Below are positions 1-8,015 of a DNA stretch of 42,463 nucleotides, one piece after another. The stretch's first letter is position 1, and every line of letters starts with the position of its first letter. The position numbers and the translations under genes were made by a program. The stretch lies in the NCBI GenBank assembly GCA_021776195.1, contig JAJFGK010000159.1:1-42463 (forward strand), read 5' to 3'. The notes beneath the pieces were generated by a model. It searched no databases and was not told the DNA's origin. It saw only the letters and a program-made list of their open reading frames with translations. Source of the DNA: Kiloniellaceae bacterium (lineage in GTDB: Bacteria > Pseudomonadota > Alphaproteobacteria > Kiloniellales > Kiloniellaceae).

Positions 1-1
1 G

Positions 2-214
2 AGCGGGGCAACGCAGGAGATCTCGCGCAACGCCCAGCAGGCCTCCGCGGGAACCCAGGAGGTGACCAACAACATCACCTCGGTGCAGACCGCCGTGGGC
101 GAGACGGGTCATTCAGCCCGTCAGGTTCTCGAGGCCGCCGGCGGGCTCTCGCAGCAATCTGAATCCCTCAACCGCGAGATGGAAAAGATCCTATCTGAGA
201 TCCGCGCCGCGTAG
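2..214 (+). CDS. Methyl-accepting chemotaxis protein, C-terminal fragment
   Basis: The window opens inside this gene; 70 codons remain before the stop. The residues are low-complexity helical sequence rich in Ala, Gln, Ser and Glu (SGATQEISRNAQQASAGT near the start), typical of the end of the signalling coiled coil of a methyl-accepting chemotaxis protein. The tail ends in EMEKILSEIRAA and has no NWETF-type CheR-docking pentapeptide. The sensor domain lies outside the window, so its ligand is unknown. It appears unrelated to the cytochrome genes downstream. The family call rests on composition and heptad character only. Confidence 0.75.
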   Translation, partial: SGATQEISRNAQQASAGTQEVTNNITSVQTAVGETGHSARQVLEAAGGLSQQSESLNREMEKILSEIRAA

Positions 215-815
215 TCCAAACCCACGGGCGCCATTCTTGCCATTTGAAGAAGCGCAACGACATCGAAGCGAGTGGATCAATAAAGTTGAAGGCGTGGCGC
301 GATGACGATTGCGTCAAATCCACCATCTCGCATGCTGGCCACTTGATCCCTTCCGGCGGCAGCTTTGGGCAACAAACCCCCTATCCGGGACTACGCCGGC
401 CACGGTGAGTTTGGGCCCCTAAGCAGACCTCAGTGCCGAATTTTTCGGCTTCACCCCCGGCAGCGGACTCGATGGCCCGCCACCCAGATAGACCGCTCGT
501 GGCCCTAGGAAAAAATCCGACCAATCGGAGGAGGCCGAGCAACAGTTAACCACATCGCCGCGCGAGAAGCTGACAAAGCTCGGCATAAGTATTGTGCGAC
601 ATGGCCGCTCCAGCACTCTTCAACTCGCAGGGGTCGTTTGTCCTTGGGGTTATGTGCACCGGCGTCCGGTGCCTGATTCACGTGACGCGCTCTCCTTGGC
701 CAACACGACGATCCGTTTGCATGCCTCGGGCGGATAACTCTGGGCTTAGTAGATCGCTGCCACCTGCGCGCCGCGAAGCCGCAGGACGATCATGGCGTGA
801 CTCTCTCGCCGGCCT
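215..815. other. Non-coding stretch, no gene recognised
   Basis: About 600 bases between the receptor tail and the end of the amidase gene. Short open frames exist on both strands, but none has a recognisable motif or a convincing ribosome binding site. I saw no tRNA, terminator with a T tract, or repeat. It may be eroded coding sequence. Confidence 0.4.
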
Positions 816-2243
816 CTAGATCGCCGGACGTTTGTCGCGCCATGGCATAGTGGCCCCCTCGAACGCCGCGGCGGCGCGGAACACGCTGTGGTCGTCAAAA
901 GGCTTGCCGACGATCTGCAACCCGGTCGGCACGCCATAGGACGAGAAGCCGGTCGGCACGCTCATCACCGGACATTGGCTGACCAGATTGAAGCCGTGGG
1001 TGAGGACCCAACCGACATAGGCCTGCACGCGGGTCCCGTTGATCCGGTAGTCCGGGTCGGCGTCGTCGTGATTGGCCTTGACTGCAGGCACCGCGAGGGT
1101 CGGACAGATCATGACGTCGTGCGATTTCAAGATCGGCTGAAGCTGCTGCCACATCCAGCCGCGGAAGGTGTTGCAGCGGTAAAGACGCGCGGCGCTGTGG
1201 CCGAGCCCTTTCTCCAGTAAGGTCACGACATAAGGGTCCATGTCATACTGCCAGCGTGGCAGGAAGTCGCCCGCGATCGCGGCGAACAGGCCCTCCCACC
1301 AGGTCATCCAGCAGTCGAGCACGCCCCAGTTCCAGCCCAGATCGACTTCCTCGACCTCGCAGCCGAGGTCGCGGAACTGTTGCACTGCACGGTGCGTGTT
1401 CTCCTGCACCTCGGGGTCAATCTCGAGGTAGCCGAGGTTCATCGTGAACGCGATCTTCCAGCCGCGGATGTCTTCATAAGTCGCGGGGAGCCGGATCTTG
1501 TTCGGTAGGGAGCAGAGATCCTCGGGGTGCGGGCCCGACATGACGTTTTGCATCAACGCGGCGTCGGCAACACTGCGGACCATTGGCCCATAGTGTAGGA
1601 TTGTCTCGAGCGGATGGTCCCGGTCCAGAGGGTTGCGGCCGAAGGGCGCCTTGTACCCGAAGATTCCGCAAGCCGAGGACGGGATGCGGATCGAGCCACC
1701 ACCATCTGTCCCGTCGGCGAGCGTGGTCATGCCTTCGGCAACCGCCGCCCCCGCCCCGCCCGAGGAGCCGCCGGACGTATATTCGAGGTTCCAAGGATTG
1801 GGGGTTATGCCCCAGAGCGGGCTGTGAGTCGCGCCCGAATAGGCGAACTCGGGCGATGTCGTGCGGATATGCATGATCGCGCCAGCGCGCAGCAGACGGT
1901 CAACCGTCGGCGCCGTGTAGTCGGGCCGGAAACCCTCGAAGATCTTGGAGCCGAAGGTGGTGATCTCGCCTTTGACTGGGTGGAAATCTTTGATCGCGAC
2001 CGGGACCCCTTCGAGCGCGCGGAGCCGCCCGTCGGTCTGCCCATATTTCGCCTCAGCTACTTTCGCCTGCTCGCGTGCACGGTCGAAGAAGTCGTAGGTT
2101 ATGGCGTTGACTTTGGGATTGATCGCTTCGCAGCGCGCGATCATTGAGTCCATCAGCTCGACCGGCGAGAGCGTTCTTGCCTTGAACCGCGCGATTGCCT
2201 CGCTCGCACTCAGGTAACAGAGATCGAGATCTACGGATGCCAT
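816..2243 (-). CDS. Amidase (amidase signature family)
   Basis: A 475-residue member of the amidase signature family, which hydrolyses carboxamides with a Ser-cisSer-Lys triad. The lysine is in GVPVAIKDF (about residue 84). The glycine/serine-rich signature TSGGSSGGAGAAVAEG is near residue 155-170. The nucleophile region is DGGGSIRIPSSACGIFGYK near residue 180-200. Length is normal for the family and no signal peptide is visible, so the enzyme is probably cytoplasmic. The conserved features do not define the substrate: aryl-acylamidase, glutamyl-tRNA amidotransferase A-like and indoleacetamide hydrolase-like proteins share them. No gatB or gatC lies nearby, so a GatA role is unlikely. The gene stands alone. 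The ATG at 2243 is followed immediately by conserved N-terminal helix sequence. Confidence 0.9.
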   Translation of the reverse strand: MASVDLDLCYLSASEAIARFKARTLSPVELMDSMIARCEAINPKVNAITYDFFDRAREQAKVAEAKYGQTDGRLRALEGVPVAIKDFHPVKGEITTFGSKIFEGFRPDYTAPTVDRLLRAGAIMHIRTTSPEFAYSGATHSPLWGITPNPWNLEYTSGGSSGGAGAAVAEGMTTLADGTDGGGSIRIPSSACGIFGYKAPFGRNPLDRDHPLETILHYGPMVRSVADAALMQNVMSGPHPEDLCSLPNKIRLPATYEDIRGWKIAFTMNLGYLEIDPEVQENTHRAVQQFRDLGCEVEEVDLGWNWGVLDCWMTWWEGLFAAIAGDFLPRWQYDMDPYVVTLLEKGLGHSAARLYRCNTFRGWMWQQLQPILKSHDVMICPTLAVPAVKANHDDADPDYRINGTRVQAYVGWVLTHGFNLVSQCPVMSVPTGFSSYGVPTGLQIVGKPFDDHSVFRAAAAFEGATMPWRDKRPAI

Positions 2244-2877
2244 AGTGTCCTCCCTGCGTGGTTTTTCGGGCGGGCGTCAGCTCCAGGAGCGGGCCAAAAA
2301 TCGCTCGCCCACAGATTGACTCGGTTTTGTTGTCAGCAACAAGATACTTGGACCGCGACGGGCGGGACGGGATCCGTTACAGCTCATGAAACGGCAGCTT
2401 ATGGCTATGACTGCGCCTCGTGGGACGCTGTCAGCGACGGCAAGTTCGGGTCTATATCCGGACATCGCGGGCCATTTCGTCGGCTTTGCCTCCCAACCCG
2501 GACGTCACTCGGGCGGGCCCGCTGCCGGCAGAAGGCGACCCAAACCGGTCCTGGCGCGTCCTAACTTCTAAAGGCGGAAGTCCCGGCAGTGGTGATTGAG
2601 CGGCGGGATGGTGGTGAGACCGGCTCGTCGCTCTCGTTCGGAGCTAACAGGTCAAACAGGAGGAGTGGAGACCGTGACACCGTGGGCCCGGAGGTGGTCG
2701 AAGTTTCGGCGAAAAATTGCTCTTCTATCTCGCACCTCAACCTGTTACAATTTTGTTGGGATAGGGCAGGAAGCCCTTGGGGGCTGCAATGAACTGGCTC
2801 TCATTCCTGAGGGGGCTTCCGCCCATGCGATCACCCAGAGAACAATCCTATGGGCCGGGCGGAAGCCCTTTCGTCTT
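2244..2877. other. Non-coding stretch upstream of amidase
   Basis: About 630 bases with no gene I can support. The part near 2244-2320 must contain the amidase promoter (minus strand). The right-hand part runs in frame into a beta-lactamase-like remnant but shows no similarity to that family before about 2878. Confidence 0.35.
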
Positions 2878-3087
2878 GCTGGTGCAGTAACTCTCGCACC
2901 GTCTCGGCATGAACCCGCGAGCGTGGCTGGCGAATTTTCCTGGGGTGGCATCGCCGGAACCCAATGGTGGGTTTCACCAAAGAACAACTTGGCTGGCATT
3001 GTGATGACCCAACGGGTCAAGAGCATCGTTCACCGCTTTGCCGTCGAATTGAAAAATCTCGTTTATGGCGCCGTTGTGAGACAATGA
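2878..3087 (+). pseudogene. Remnant of serine hydrolase (beta-lactamase/esterase fold), C-terminal end
   Basis: The last 69 codons of an open frame resemble the C-terminus of class C beta-lactamase-fold esterases and hydrolases: AGAVTL, then GEFSWGGIAGTQWWVSP, then LAGIVMTQR. In the family this segment (GEFxWGGxAGTxFWxDP...LxxxxMTQ) carries the last strands of the fold and follows roughly 300 residues with an SxxK nucleophile and a YxN motif. Neither is present upstream, so only the tail survives. The frame upstream of 2878 has no family similarity. I regard it as a decayed fragment rather than a small gene. Confidence 0.6.
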
Positions 3088-3266
3088 TGGTTTAGTTCTA
3101 ACTAATACTTATATTCGTAGGGTGAAAAACTAATCATATAGGTACATTAAAGTTGCTGATTGATATTATGAGATATTTGTTTATTGCGACAACGATTAAC
3201 GAACTTCCAATTTCTGTCTGTATTACTACGAAGAAATGCGACCCATAGCACCACGGGCGAGTCTCG

Positions 3267-4259
3267 ATGCTGAGCGATAGCTTGGGCAATCTTATCGCGG
3301 GAAAAAATGAAGTTGCCAGGGTGCAGATCGCGCGCCGGGCTGGAAAATTCCTGGCAATCGAGGATCTACCCAAGGCCGAGCGCAAGGCGGCAGAAGACCT
3401 GGCGCGAGAACTCATGAATGACGCCGTCGAGAATGTGAGGCGCGAACTCTCCGAGTCGGCAAAGCATTCCAAAACCCTGCCCAAAGATGTGGCCTTCAAA
3501 ATCGCTCACGATGTCGACGCGATCGCCTGTCCCTTTCTCGAAGTGACCGAGGTCTTTTCCGAGAGCGACTGGCAACAGCTGATCCTGACGATCTCGCACG
3601 GCGCCCGTATTGCAGTCGCGCGGCGGACCTCGATGAGCGAAGGTCTCGCACTGGCGCTTGCGGAGACCGGCGACGCCTTGGTCGCGGAAGCTCTCGTTGA
3701 GAACGAAGCGGTGCCAATGTCTGCGCTAGTGTGTCGCATGCTAATCGAGAAATTTCAGAACCAGGCAAGCTTCCTGGACAAGCTAGCCCAACGTGACGGC
3801 CTCCATACCGCAATCGTTGTGAGCCTCATCGAGAAGGTCTCTAACAAGGTGCGCAATGCGCTGGTGGAAACCCACAAACTTCCAGACTATCAAGGTTTGA
3901 TCATCGTCGAAGCGGAGATCGTAGCCCTTCTAGATCTGATGGAGGATCTGCCAGAGCCCCGTTTGCGCCCCTGGGCTTTGCGTCTGAAGAAGGAAGGCAG
4001 GCTCACCGACTTCTTTCTTCTGACGGCTGTTCGTCACTCTGCGCTTGCCTTTTTCGAGACCGGTTTGTCGGTCCTTTCGGGCGAGCGCATCGAACGAGCC
4101 AGGACAGTTGTTCGGCATGAAGGCGAGGAGGCCCTGACCCGGTTGATGGAAGACGCTGGTATTCCAACTTCGATGCAGGATGACATTTGGATAGCCATTC
4201 AAGAAGGTCGCAGCCGATCTCAGGATGCTGAGCTTGACAGCGCCGCAAAGACGGATTGA
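3267..4259 (+). CDS. DUF2336 domain protein
   Basis: A 330-residue, mostly alpha-helical, soluble protein that matches the alphaproteobacterial DUF2336 family, whose biochemical role is not established. Family-like features are the N-terminal helix with an ARRAGKFLA segment, the DVDAIACPFLEVTEVFSESDW block near residue 85-105, and repeated helical hairpins such as LVAEALVENEAVPMS, which suggest a HEAT-like solenoid. No signal peptide, membrane segment or catalytic motif is visible. It is flanked by gene remnants and convergent with the globin gene, so it looks independent of the cytochrome clusters. The ATG at 3267 has only a weak ribosome binding site, and the AT-rich stretch at 3090-3245 probably holds its promoter. 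Confidence 0.8.
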   Translation: MLSDSLGNLIAGKNEVARVQIARRAGKFLAIEDLPKAERKAAEDLARELMNDAVENVRRELSESAKHSKTLPKDVAFKIAHDVDAIACPFLEVTEVFSESDWQQLILTISHGARIAVARRTSMSEGLALALAETGDALVAEALVENEAVPMSALVCRMLIEKFQNQASFLDKLAQRDGLHTAIVVSLIEKVSNKVRNALVETHKLPDYQGLIIVEAEIVALLDLMEDLPEPRLRPWALRLKKEGRLTDFFLLTAVRHSALAFFETGLSVLSGERIERARTVVRHEGEEALTRLMEDAGIPTSMQDDIWIAIQEGRSRSQDAELDSAAKTD

Positions 4260-4441
4260 TTTCTAAAGAGCCGAATGTGGGCCTTCGAAACTAGGTAGCC
4301 GCAGACGATCGGAGACGACCGCCAAGTCTCCTCCTGGCTACAACAGCGCCTCACGAGGCGCCAAATCTCACGGTAAGTTGGGGTCTGTAGTTCGACCTCA
4401 GGGCCGATTTCGACCGATCTACACTTGAACACGATCATTGC

Positions 4442-4657
4442 AGCCATTACGAACCGGCTTTCGTGCTGGCCTACAAGCCCGGCTATTGGGCGAGCCACGA
4501 GATTGCCAAAATCGAGACCAACCTTTTCGAAGCGGCGTCGGGCCGATTGGTGTGGTCCGCGGCAACGGAAGCCGTCAATCCACGGTCGGTTGACGCGGTC
4601 GTCCGGTCACTGACCGAACAGATCGTTCAAGAGTTGGAGAGGCAAGGTCTGTTGTGA
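4442..4657 (+). pseudogene. Remnant of DUF4136-like lipoprotein, C-terminal part
   Basis: The frame reads YEPAFVLAYKPGYW, then IAKIETNLFEAASGRLVWSA, then a helical end with LTEQIVQELERQGLL. This is the usual C-terminal module of small alphaproteobacterial periplasmic lipoproteins of the DUF4136 type (pGYW, xxETNLyDxxsgkLVWSa, then a helix ending rqGLl). The signal peptide, lipobox cysteine and N-terminal half are missing; only a non-homologous GTG or upstream codons could start it. It is most likely a truncated gene. The sequence from 4260 to 4441 gives no matching N-terminus in any frame I checked. Confidence 0.5.
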
Positions 4658-4733
4658 CGGCTCGGCCGGCTACCGACGGGCCGTTAACAGTCCATGTGTC
4701 CCCGGCAGACTTGCGTTTCCTCGCGGCAGGAGG

Positions 4734-5354
4734 TCACGCGACCTGGCGAATGCCCGGTGTCATCGAGAGATGCCGGTCGGTCGTTCCGAGCATGATGGAG
4801 GTCATGCAACGGTAGAAGGCCTTCCAGGCCTTTTGCACATCGCTGGTGAAGCTCTCCTGGAGAAAGGCCTCCAGTGTCATCAGCAGCGCATTCCAGAAGA
4901 CCGCATAGTCTATCGGCCTGACGCCGTAGTGGACATGACGCTGCCCCAGCGCCCAAATCGCCGGCTTGGCGGGTTCCATGCGGTCCAAGCCGTTGATCAT
5001 GGTGGTCAGCATGGCGGCGAGCTTCCTGCTTTGCTCGCCTTGATCTCCAGTGAACATGAAACTCACGTGAGGGTGCCGCGCGAAGAGAGCGTCGTAAAAG
5101 GCACAGGCGAACAGGTCCAGATAGGGCTGGAGCTGCGCGAAGGACTTCTGCACCAGCGCTTTGTCCTTCCTCGACATCCGCTGTGCGGCGGATCCGAGAG
5201 GGAACTCTTCGTCACTTAGAAACTCGAAGACGGGACAGGCCGAACAGGCAAGCCCGACTTGAGACGAACCGGACGGTTTCGTCTGACAACAGGTCTCACA
5301 GATCTTGAGCGCGTGATCGAGACCCCTGTTCGACCCCTGAACGTTTCCGATCAT
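4734..5354 (-). CDS. Single-domain globin with cysteine-rich N-terminal extension
   Basis: A 206-residue haem protein of the bacterial single-domain globin type (flavohaemoglobin-globin or sensor-globin like). The globin fold begins near residue 60 (MSRKDKALVQKSFAQL). The segment LGQRHVHYGVRPIDYAVFW near residue 138-156 contains the likely proximal histidine in the family context LxxRHxxYGV. No FAD/NAD reductase domain follows. Before the globin domain lie about 55 residues with two cysteine groups, CETCC and CSAC, which could bind a metal or form disulfides. The ATG at 5354 follows GGGGAA at good spacing, so the extension is probably translated; the alternative is the internal ATG at MSRKDK. 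A likely role is NO or O2 binding. An Fnr-type site lies about 70 bases upstream. Confidence 0.8.
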   Translation of the reverse strand: MIGNVQGSNRGLDHALKICETCCQTKPSGSSQVGLACSACPVFEFLSDEEFPLGSAAQRMSRKDKALVQKSFAQLQPYLDLFACAFYDALFARHPHVSFMFTGDQGEQSRKLAAMLTTMINGLDRMEPAKPAIWALGQRHVHYGVRPIDYAVFWNALLMTLEAFLQESFTSDVQKAWKAFYRCMTSIMLGTTDRHLSMTPGIRQVA

Positions 5355-5423
5355 GAAAGAGTTCCCCGATGGCGGCTCAACGACAACAGCCGGCAGATTA
5401 GGTGCAGCTTGTCGATTCCCGCT

Positions 5424-5437
5424 TTGATTTATCGCAA
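5424..5437 (-). promoter_or_regulatory. Candidate Fnr-type operator upstream of globin gene
   Basis: TTGATTTATCGCAA keeps the TTG-N8-CAA core of Crp/Fnr operators and has a perfect left half TTGAT, but its right half is poor. Its centre is about 75 bases upstream of the globin start codon. No strong -10 hexamer is placed at class II distance, so this is the weakest of the reported Fnr-type sites. Confidence 0.35.
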
Positions 5438-5486
5438 AATTGCTTGAAAAAGATCCTGACTTTTCCCGGCCGATCGCGATCCTTGT

Positions 5487-6500
5487 CTAGTCGTGCAGAA
5501 ACGCCCGCCGCAGATAGGCAATGATGTCGTCAATTTCCCGCTCCTGGATCACGCCGCCAAAGGCCGGCATCGAACTGCCGGGCAAGCCCGCTACGATCGC
5601 CCGTTTCAGGGCCGTGTCATCGAGCCGCCGCGCGGTCTCGGCAGCCGTGAAGTCGGTCGGCTGCGGGTTGAGAAACCGTCCGATCCAATTCTCTGCCGTG
5701 CCGTCGGCCGCGTGGCACTGCGCGCAGTTGACCTGATAGAGAACCTCGCCCCGGCTTTCCGCCGGGGTCAGGCCGGCGATCTCCGGTGTGATGTCGTGGG
5801 GGCTGGCGTACTCGTGGTCGTCGTGCTCGTCATCATCGTGCTCGTGATCATCGTGCTCGTCGTGGCCGTGATCGCCTCGATCCGGGCTATGCCCGTCTTC
5901 GACGTGACCTTCCGCCCGTCTCTCGCCTGTCGCCGCCGCGAGGGGGCCGGAAACTTCCGCGATGGTGTTTGTCATTCGCGAAGCCGCTCGTGACCGCTCT
6001 CCGGCGGCCGCGATCGCGAAGGAGTCATGGCACACGACGCAGCTTTGGCGATAGAGCGCGAGCCCGGCTTGCTGACGTTCGTTCAGAGCGGCCTCTTCGC
6101 TATCGACGCCCAGGATGCCGAGGACAAAGGGATAAGCCGCACCATAGCGCTCTTCGTGTTGGGGCCAACCGTTTGCCGGCGTATGATAGAAGGTGTTCTT
6201 GCGCCGGCAGAGCACGAATTCCTTCAGAACGAAGTCGGCGACCGAGACGATCTCCTCCCTGTCGAGTGTGGCTTGAAAGGGGCGCATAGCGGTTCCGGGC
6301 CGACCTTCGTGCAATGCCTTCAGAACCGTTGCGCGGGAGAGTTCTGGCGTGCCCTGAAAGTCGCGCGGCGGTGGATCGAGCAGACCTGCCGCGACGGTTT
6401 CGGCGTCACCGCTGTAGCCGTGACAGAAATAGCAGTTCGCATTGTAGATCCGCCGGCCAACCGCGTGGCCGGGGGCATCGGGAGCCTCACAGGTCAGAGT
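5487..6500 (-). CDS. Downstream half of six-haem class I cytochrome c (frameshifted continuation)
   Basis: This frame has no start codon or signal peptide of its own before its first haem site. Read from the A9 tract at 6500 it begins TLTCEAPDAPGHAVG and then IYNANCYFCHGYSG. It holds three CXXCH sites: CYFCH, CVVCH and CAQCH. Each lies in a class I cytochrome domain with the same PxPRDF or PQPTDF signature as the gene upstream. An ATG at 6314 would lose the first haem. A -1 shift, or one more A in the A9 run, joins it to the preceding gene into a protein of about 755 residues with six haems. Between the second and third sites lies a His/Asp/Glu-rich linker. It ends IIAYLRRAFLHD. Either a real frameshift, slippage or a homopolymer sequencing error explains the break. 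Confidence 0.7.
   Translation of the reverse strand, partial: TLTCEAPDAPGHAVGRRIYNANCYFCHGYSGDAETVAAGLLDPPPRDFQGTPELSRATVLKALHEGRPGTAMRPFQATLDREEIVSVADFVLKEFVLCRRKNTFYHTPANGWPQHEERYGAAYPFVLGILGVDSEEAALNERQQAGLALYRQSCVVCHDSFAIAAAGERSRAASRMTNTIAEVSGPLAAATGERRAEGHVEDGHSPDRGDHGHDEHDDHEHDDDEHDDHEYASPHDITPEIAGLTPAESRGEVLYQVNCAQCHAADGTAENWIGRFLNPQPTDFTAAETARRLDDTALKRAIVAGLPGSSMPAFGGVIQEREIDDIIAYLRRAFLHD
5811..5873 (-). repeat. His/Asp/Glu-coding low-complexity tract
   Basis: An imperfect tandem repeat of gtcgtg/ctcgtg/atcgtg-type triplets that encodes alternating H, D and E residues (HDEHDDHEHDDDEHDDHE) in the linker before the last haem domain of the cytochrome. Such tracts commonly bind divalent metals and are prone to length change by slippage. 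Confidence 0.7.
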
Positions 6501-7750
6501 TTTTTTTTGTGCGGGTGCTCGTCGTGGCTATGGTCCGGCTTCCGGGTGTCATGCGGCTTGTGGGTATCATCCGGCTTCTGGGCGTCGTGGCCGGGCAAGA
6601 CCATTTCTTCCGGTGCGATGAAGGCCTGGAAGACATACTCGGCGACATCGGCGATCTGCTGGTCAGTCAGGACCTTGGACCAGGCGGCCATTTCGGTTTG
6701 CCTAATGCCCAAGGATACGGATTGAAAGAGGTGCGGCCGATTGAGATCGGCCTGGGCTCGGGCCGCAGTAAAGTCCCGCGGTTTGCTGGCCATGAAATAG
6801 GCCCGAGGGCCTTCGCCGTTGCCACTTAGTCCGTGACACTCCGCGCAATTGCCATCGTAGAAGCGATGTCCCTTGGCGGCGTCCCCGACCAGGGACTTCG
6901 GGAACGGCGCCGCCAGGTCAAACTCGCCGCCTATCTGCGGGTGGCCGTGTGCGGCATGATTGTCAATCGACGCGGTCTGCGTGTGGCCCTCTGCCAAACC
7001 CGAATGACCCGATTCCGCCAAGTCATGCTGCACCGGATGCGCGGCCGGATCGGCTTGTTGGTGGCGCATGAATTCGGTGCGTATGAAGTCGGCGACAGCG
7101 GCAATCTCTTCATCGCTCAACTGCGTGGTGAAAGACACCATGGCGGTCTTGCCGACGCCGTAGGTAACGGCGCTGATCATCGCGGCACGGCTCAGTTGAT
7201 CGGGGCTGCTCCTGGTGAAATCGCGAGGCGGTGGATAGAGGCTGTTCTTTGCCCAAGATGCGGCATTGCCACGCTCGCCATGGCAAACGCTACAACTCCG
7301 GGCGTAAATCTGGGCTCCGACACCGGTGTCCGCCATTGTCTTCGGACCCATCGCAATCGCGAGCCCGGGCTCGGGCCCCATGGCGCTCGCGCGGATGTAG
7401 TCGATGAGTTCGGCAATTCGGTCATCGCCGAGCCCGCTCCACCGCTGCTTGGTCTCGGTCGAATGAAGCGTGGCGACGCTGTCGATCATGCCCGCCCGGG
7501 TGAGGGAGGCGACGGCTCGGGGGGTGGTGAAATCGACCAGCGCGAGCCCCGGGGCGATCGAGCCCTGGTTCTTGGACTGGGAGCCATGACAGGTCGCGCA
7601 GTAGGCCTGGTAGTCGTCGCGCGCCTGCAGCGGCTGCGCGCCTTCCTCTGGCTGGCCCGCGTGCAAAAGCCGATCGAGCGCGCCCGGCCCCGTCAGCGCG
7701 AGCAAAAGCAGAATCATGATCGAAACGATCAGCCGCATGATATGCTCCAC
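6494..7750 (-). CDS. Trihaem class I cytochrome c with His-rich linker (upstream half of a six-haem gene)
   Basis: The 418 residues start with a signal peptide (MRLIVSIMILLLLALTG after a 4-residue lead). Three class I cytochrome domains follow, with haem sites CATCHG (near residue 51), CSVCHG (near 152) and CAECHG (near 305). Domains 2 and 3 share the PPPRDFT/SKPRDFT signature and the helix pattern seen in CcoP-like cytochromes. A His-rich linker separates domains 2 and 3, and the C-terminus is another HD/HK-rich tail (KPDDTHKPHDTRKPDHSHDE) ending KKKL. The stop lies directly after an A9 run. In the -1 frame the cytochrome pattern continues with three more haems, so this is probably the first half of one gene. 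The protein is exported and probably shuttles electrons in the periplasm. An Fnr box lies 120-135 bases upstream. Confidence 0.85.
   Translation of the reverse strand: MEHIMRLIVSIMILLLLALTGPGALDRLLHAGQPEEGAQPLQARDDYQAYCATCHGSQSKNQGSIAPGLALVDFTTPRAVASLTRAGMIDSVATLHSTETKQRWSGLGDDRIAELIDYIRASAMGPEPGLAIAMGPKTMADTGVGAQIYARSCSVCHGERGNAASWAKNSLYPPPRDFTRSSPDQLSRAAMISAVTYGVGKTAMVSFTTQLSDEEIAAVADFIRTEFMRHQQADPAAHPVQHDLAESGHSGLAEGHTQTASIDNHAAHGHPQIGGEFDLAAPFPKSLVGDAAKGHRFYDGNCAECHGLSGNGEGPRAYFMASKPRDFTAARAQADLNRPHLFQSVSLGIRQTEMAAWSKVLTDQQIADVAEYVFQAFIAPEEMVLPGHDAQKPDDTHKPHDTRKPDHSHDEHPHKKKL
6500..6508 (-). other. A9 homopolymer at the frame change
   Basis: Nine consecutive A (coding strand) immediately precede CTC TGA, the stop of the upstream cytochrome half. 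Ten A would read on into the downstream half without a break. Runs of this length are known slippage sites for polymerase and ribosome, and also common sites of sequencing error. Confidence 0.8.
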
Positions 7751-7845
7751 GTGTCAGTTCGCAAAAACCAGAACCGCTCTTGCCCCAGGCGACATAGCCA
7801 GGACGGCGGCCATTTTTTGTCACTTCTTTGCCATTCGGCAGTGAA

Positions 7846-7886
7846 CTTCTAGCCGACGAGCCGACAGAGTCATTGATCTTGGTCAA
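7846..7886 (-). promoter_or_regulatory. Fnr-activated promoter of the six-haem cytochrome
   Basis: TTGATCTTGGTCAA at 7873-7886 matches the Fnr consensus TTGAT-N4-ATCAA at 9 of 10 positions. On the minus strand a TAGAAG hexamer (7851 down to 7846) is centred 31 bases downstream of the box centre, the class II arrangement with Fnr at about -41.5. That would place the start of transcription near 7838, giving an 88-base leader before the ATG at 7750. The same box also faces the ChaN-like gene on the plus strand, but no good -10 is seen there. Confidence 0.65.
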
Positions 7887-8015
7887 TTTCACCGGGGCCG
7901 CCCGCCGTGCAAGATGGTGCCGCCCGTGGCCGGGGCAGGTCCTGGTATGATTGTTCATGAGAGGTGTTACCATCAAAGCAAAGGTCGTGTCCGCGATTCA
8001 ATCGACGTTCGTCCC

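Noticed and set aside
888..2147. Long open frames antisense to the amidase gene
   Set aside because: They mirror the codon structure of a well-supported amidase and show no motif of their own.
5811..5873. Triplet-like tandem repeat considered as a CRISPR or regulatory repeat
   Set aside because: It is in frame inside the cytochrome gene and encodes a His/Asp/Glu linker; no spacers or repeat boundaries.
5493..7852. Long plus-strand open frames opposite the cytochrome halves
   Set aside because: Compositional shadows of GC-rich coding DNA; the minus strand carries six haem motifs and cytochrome domains.
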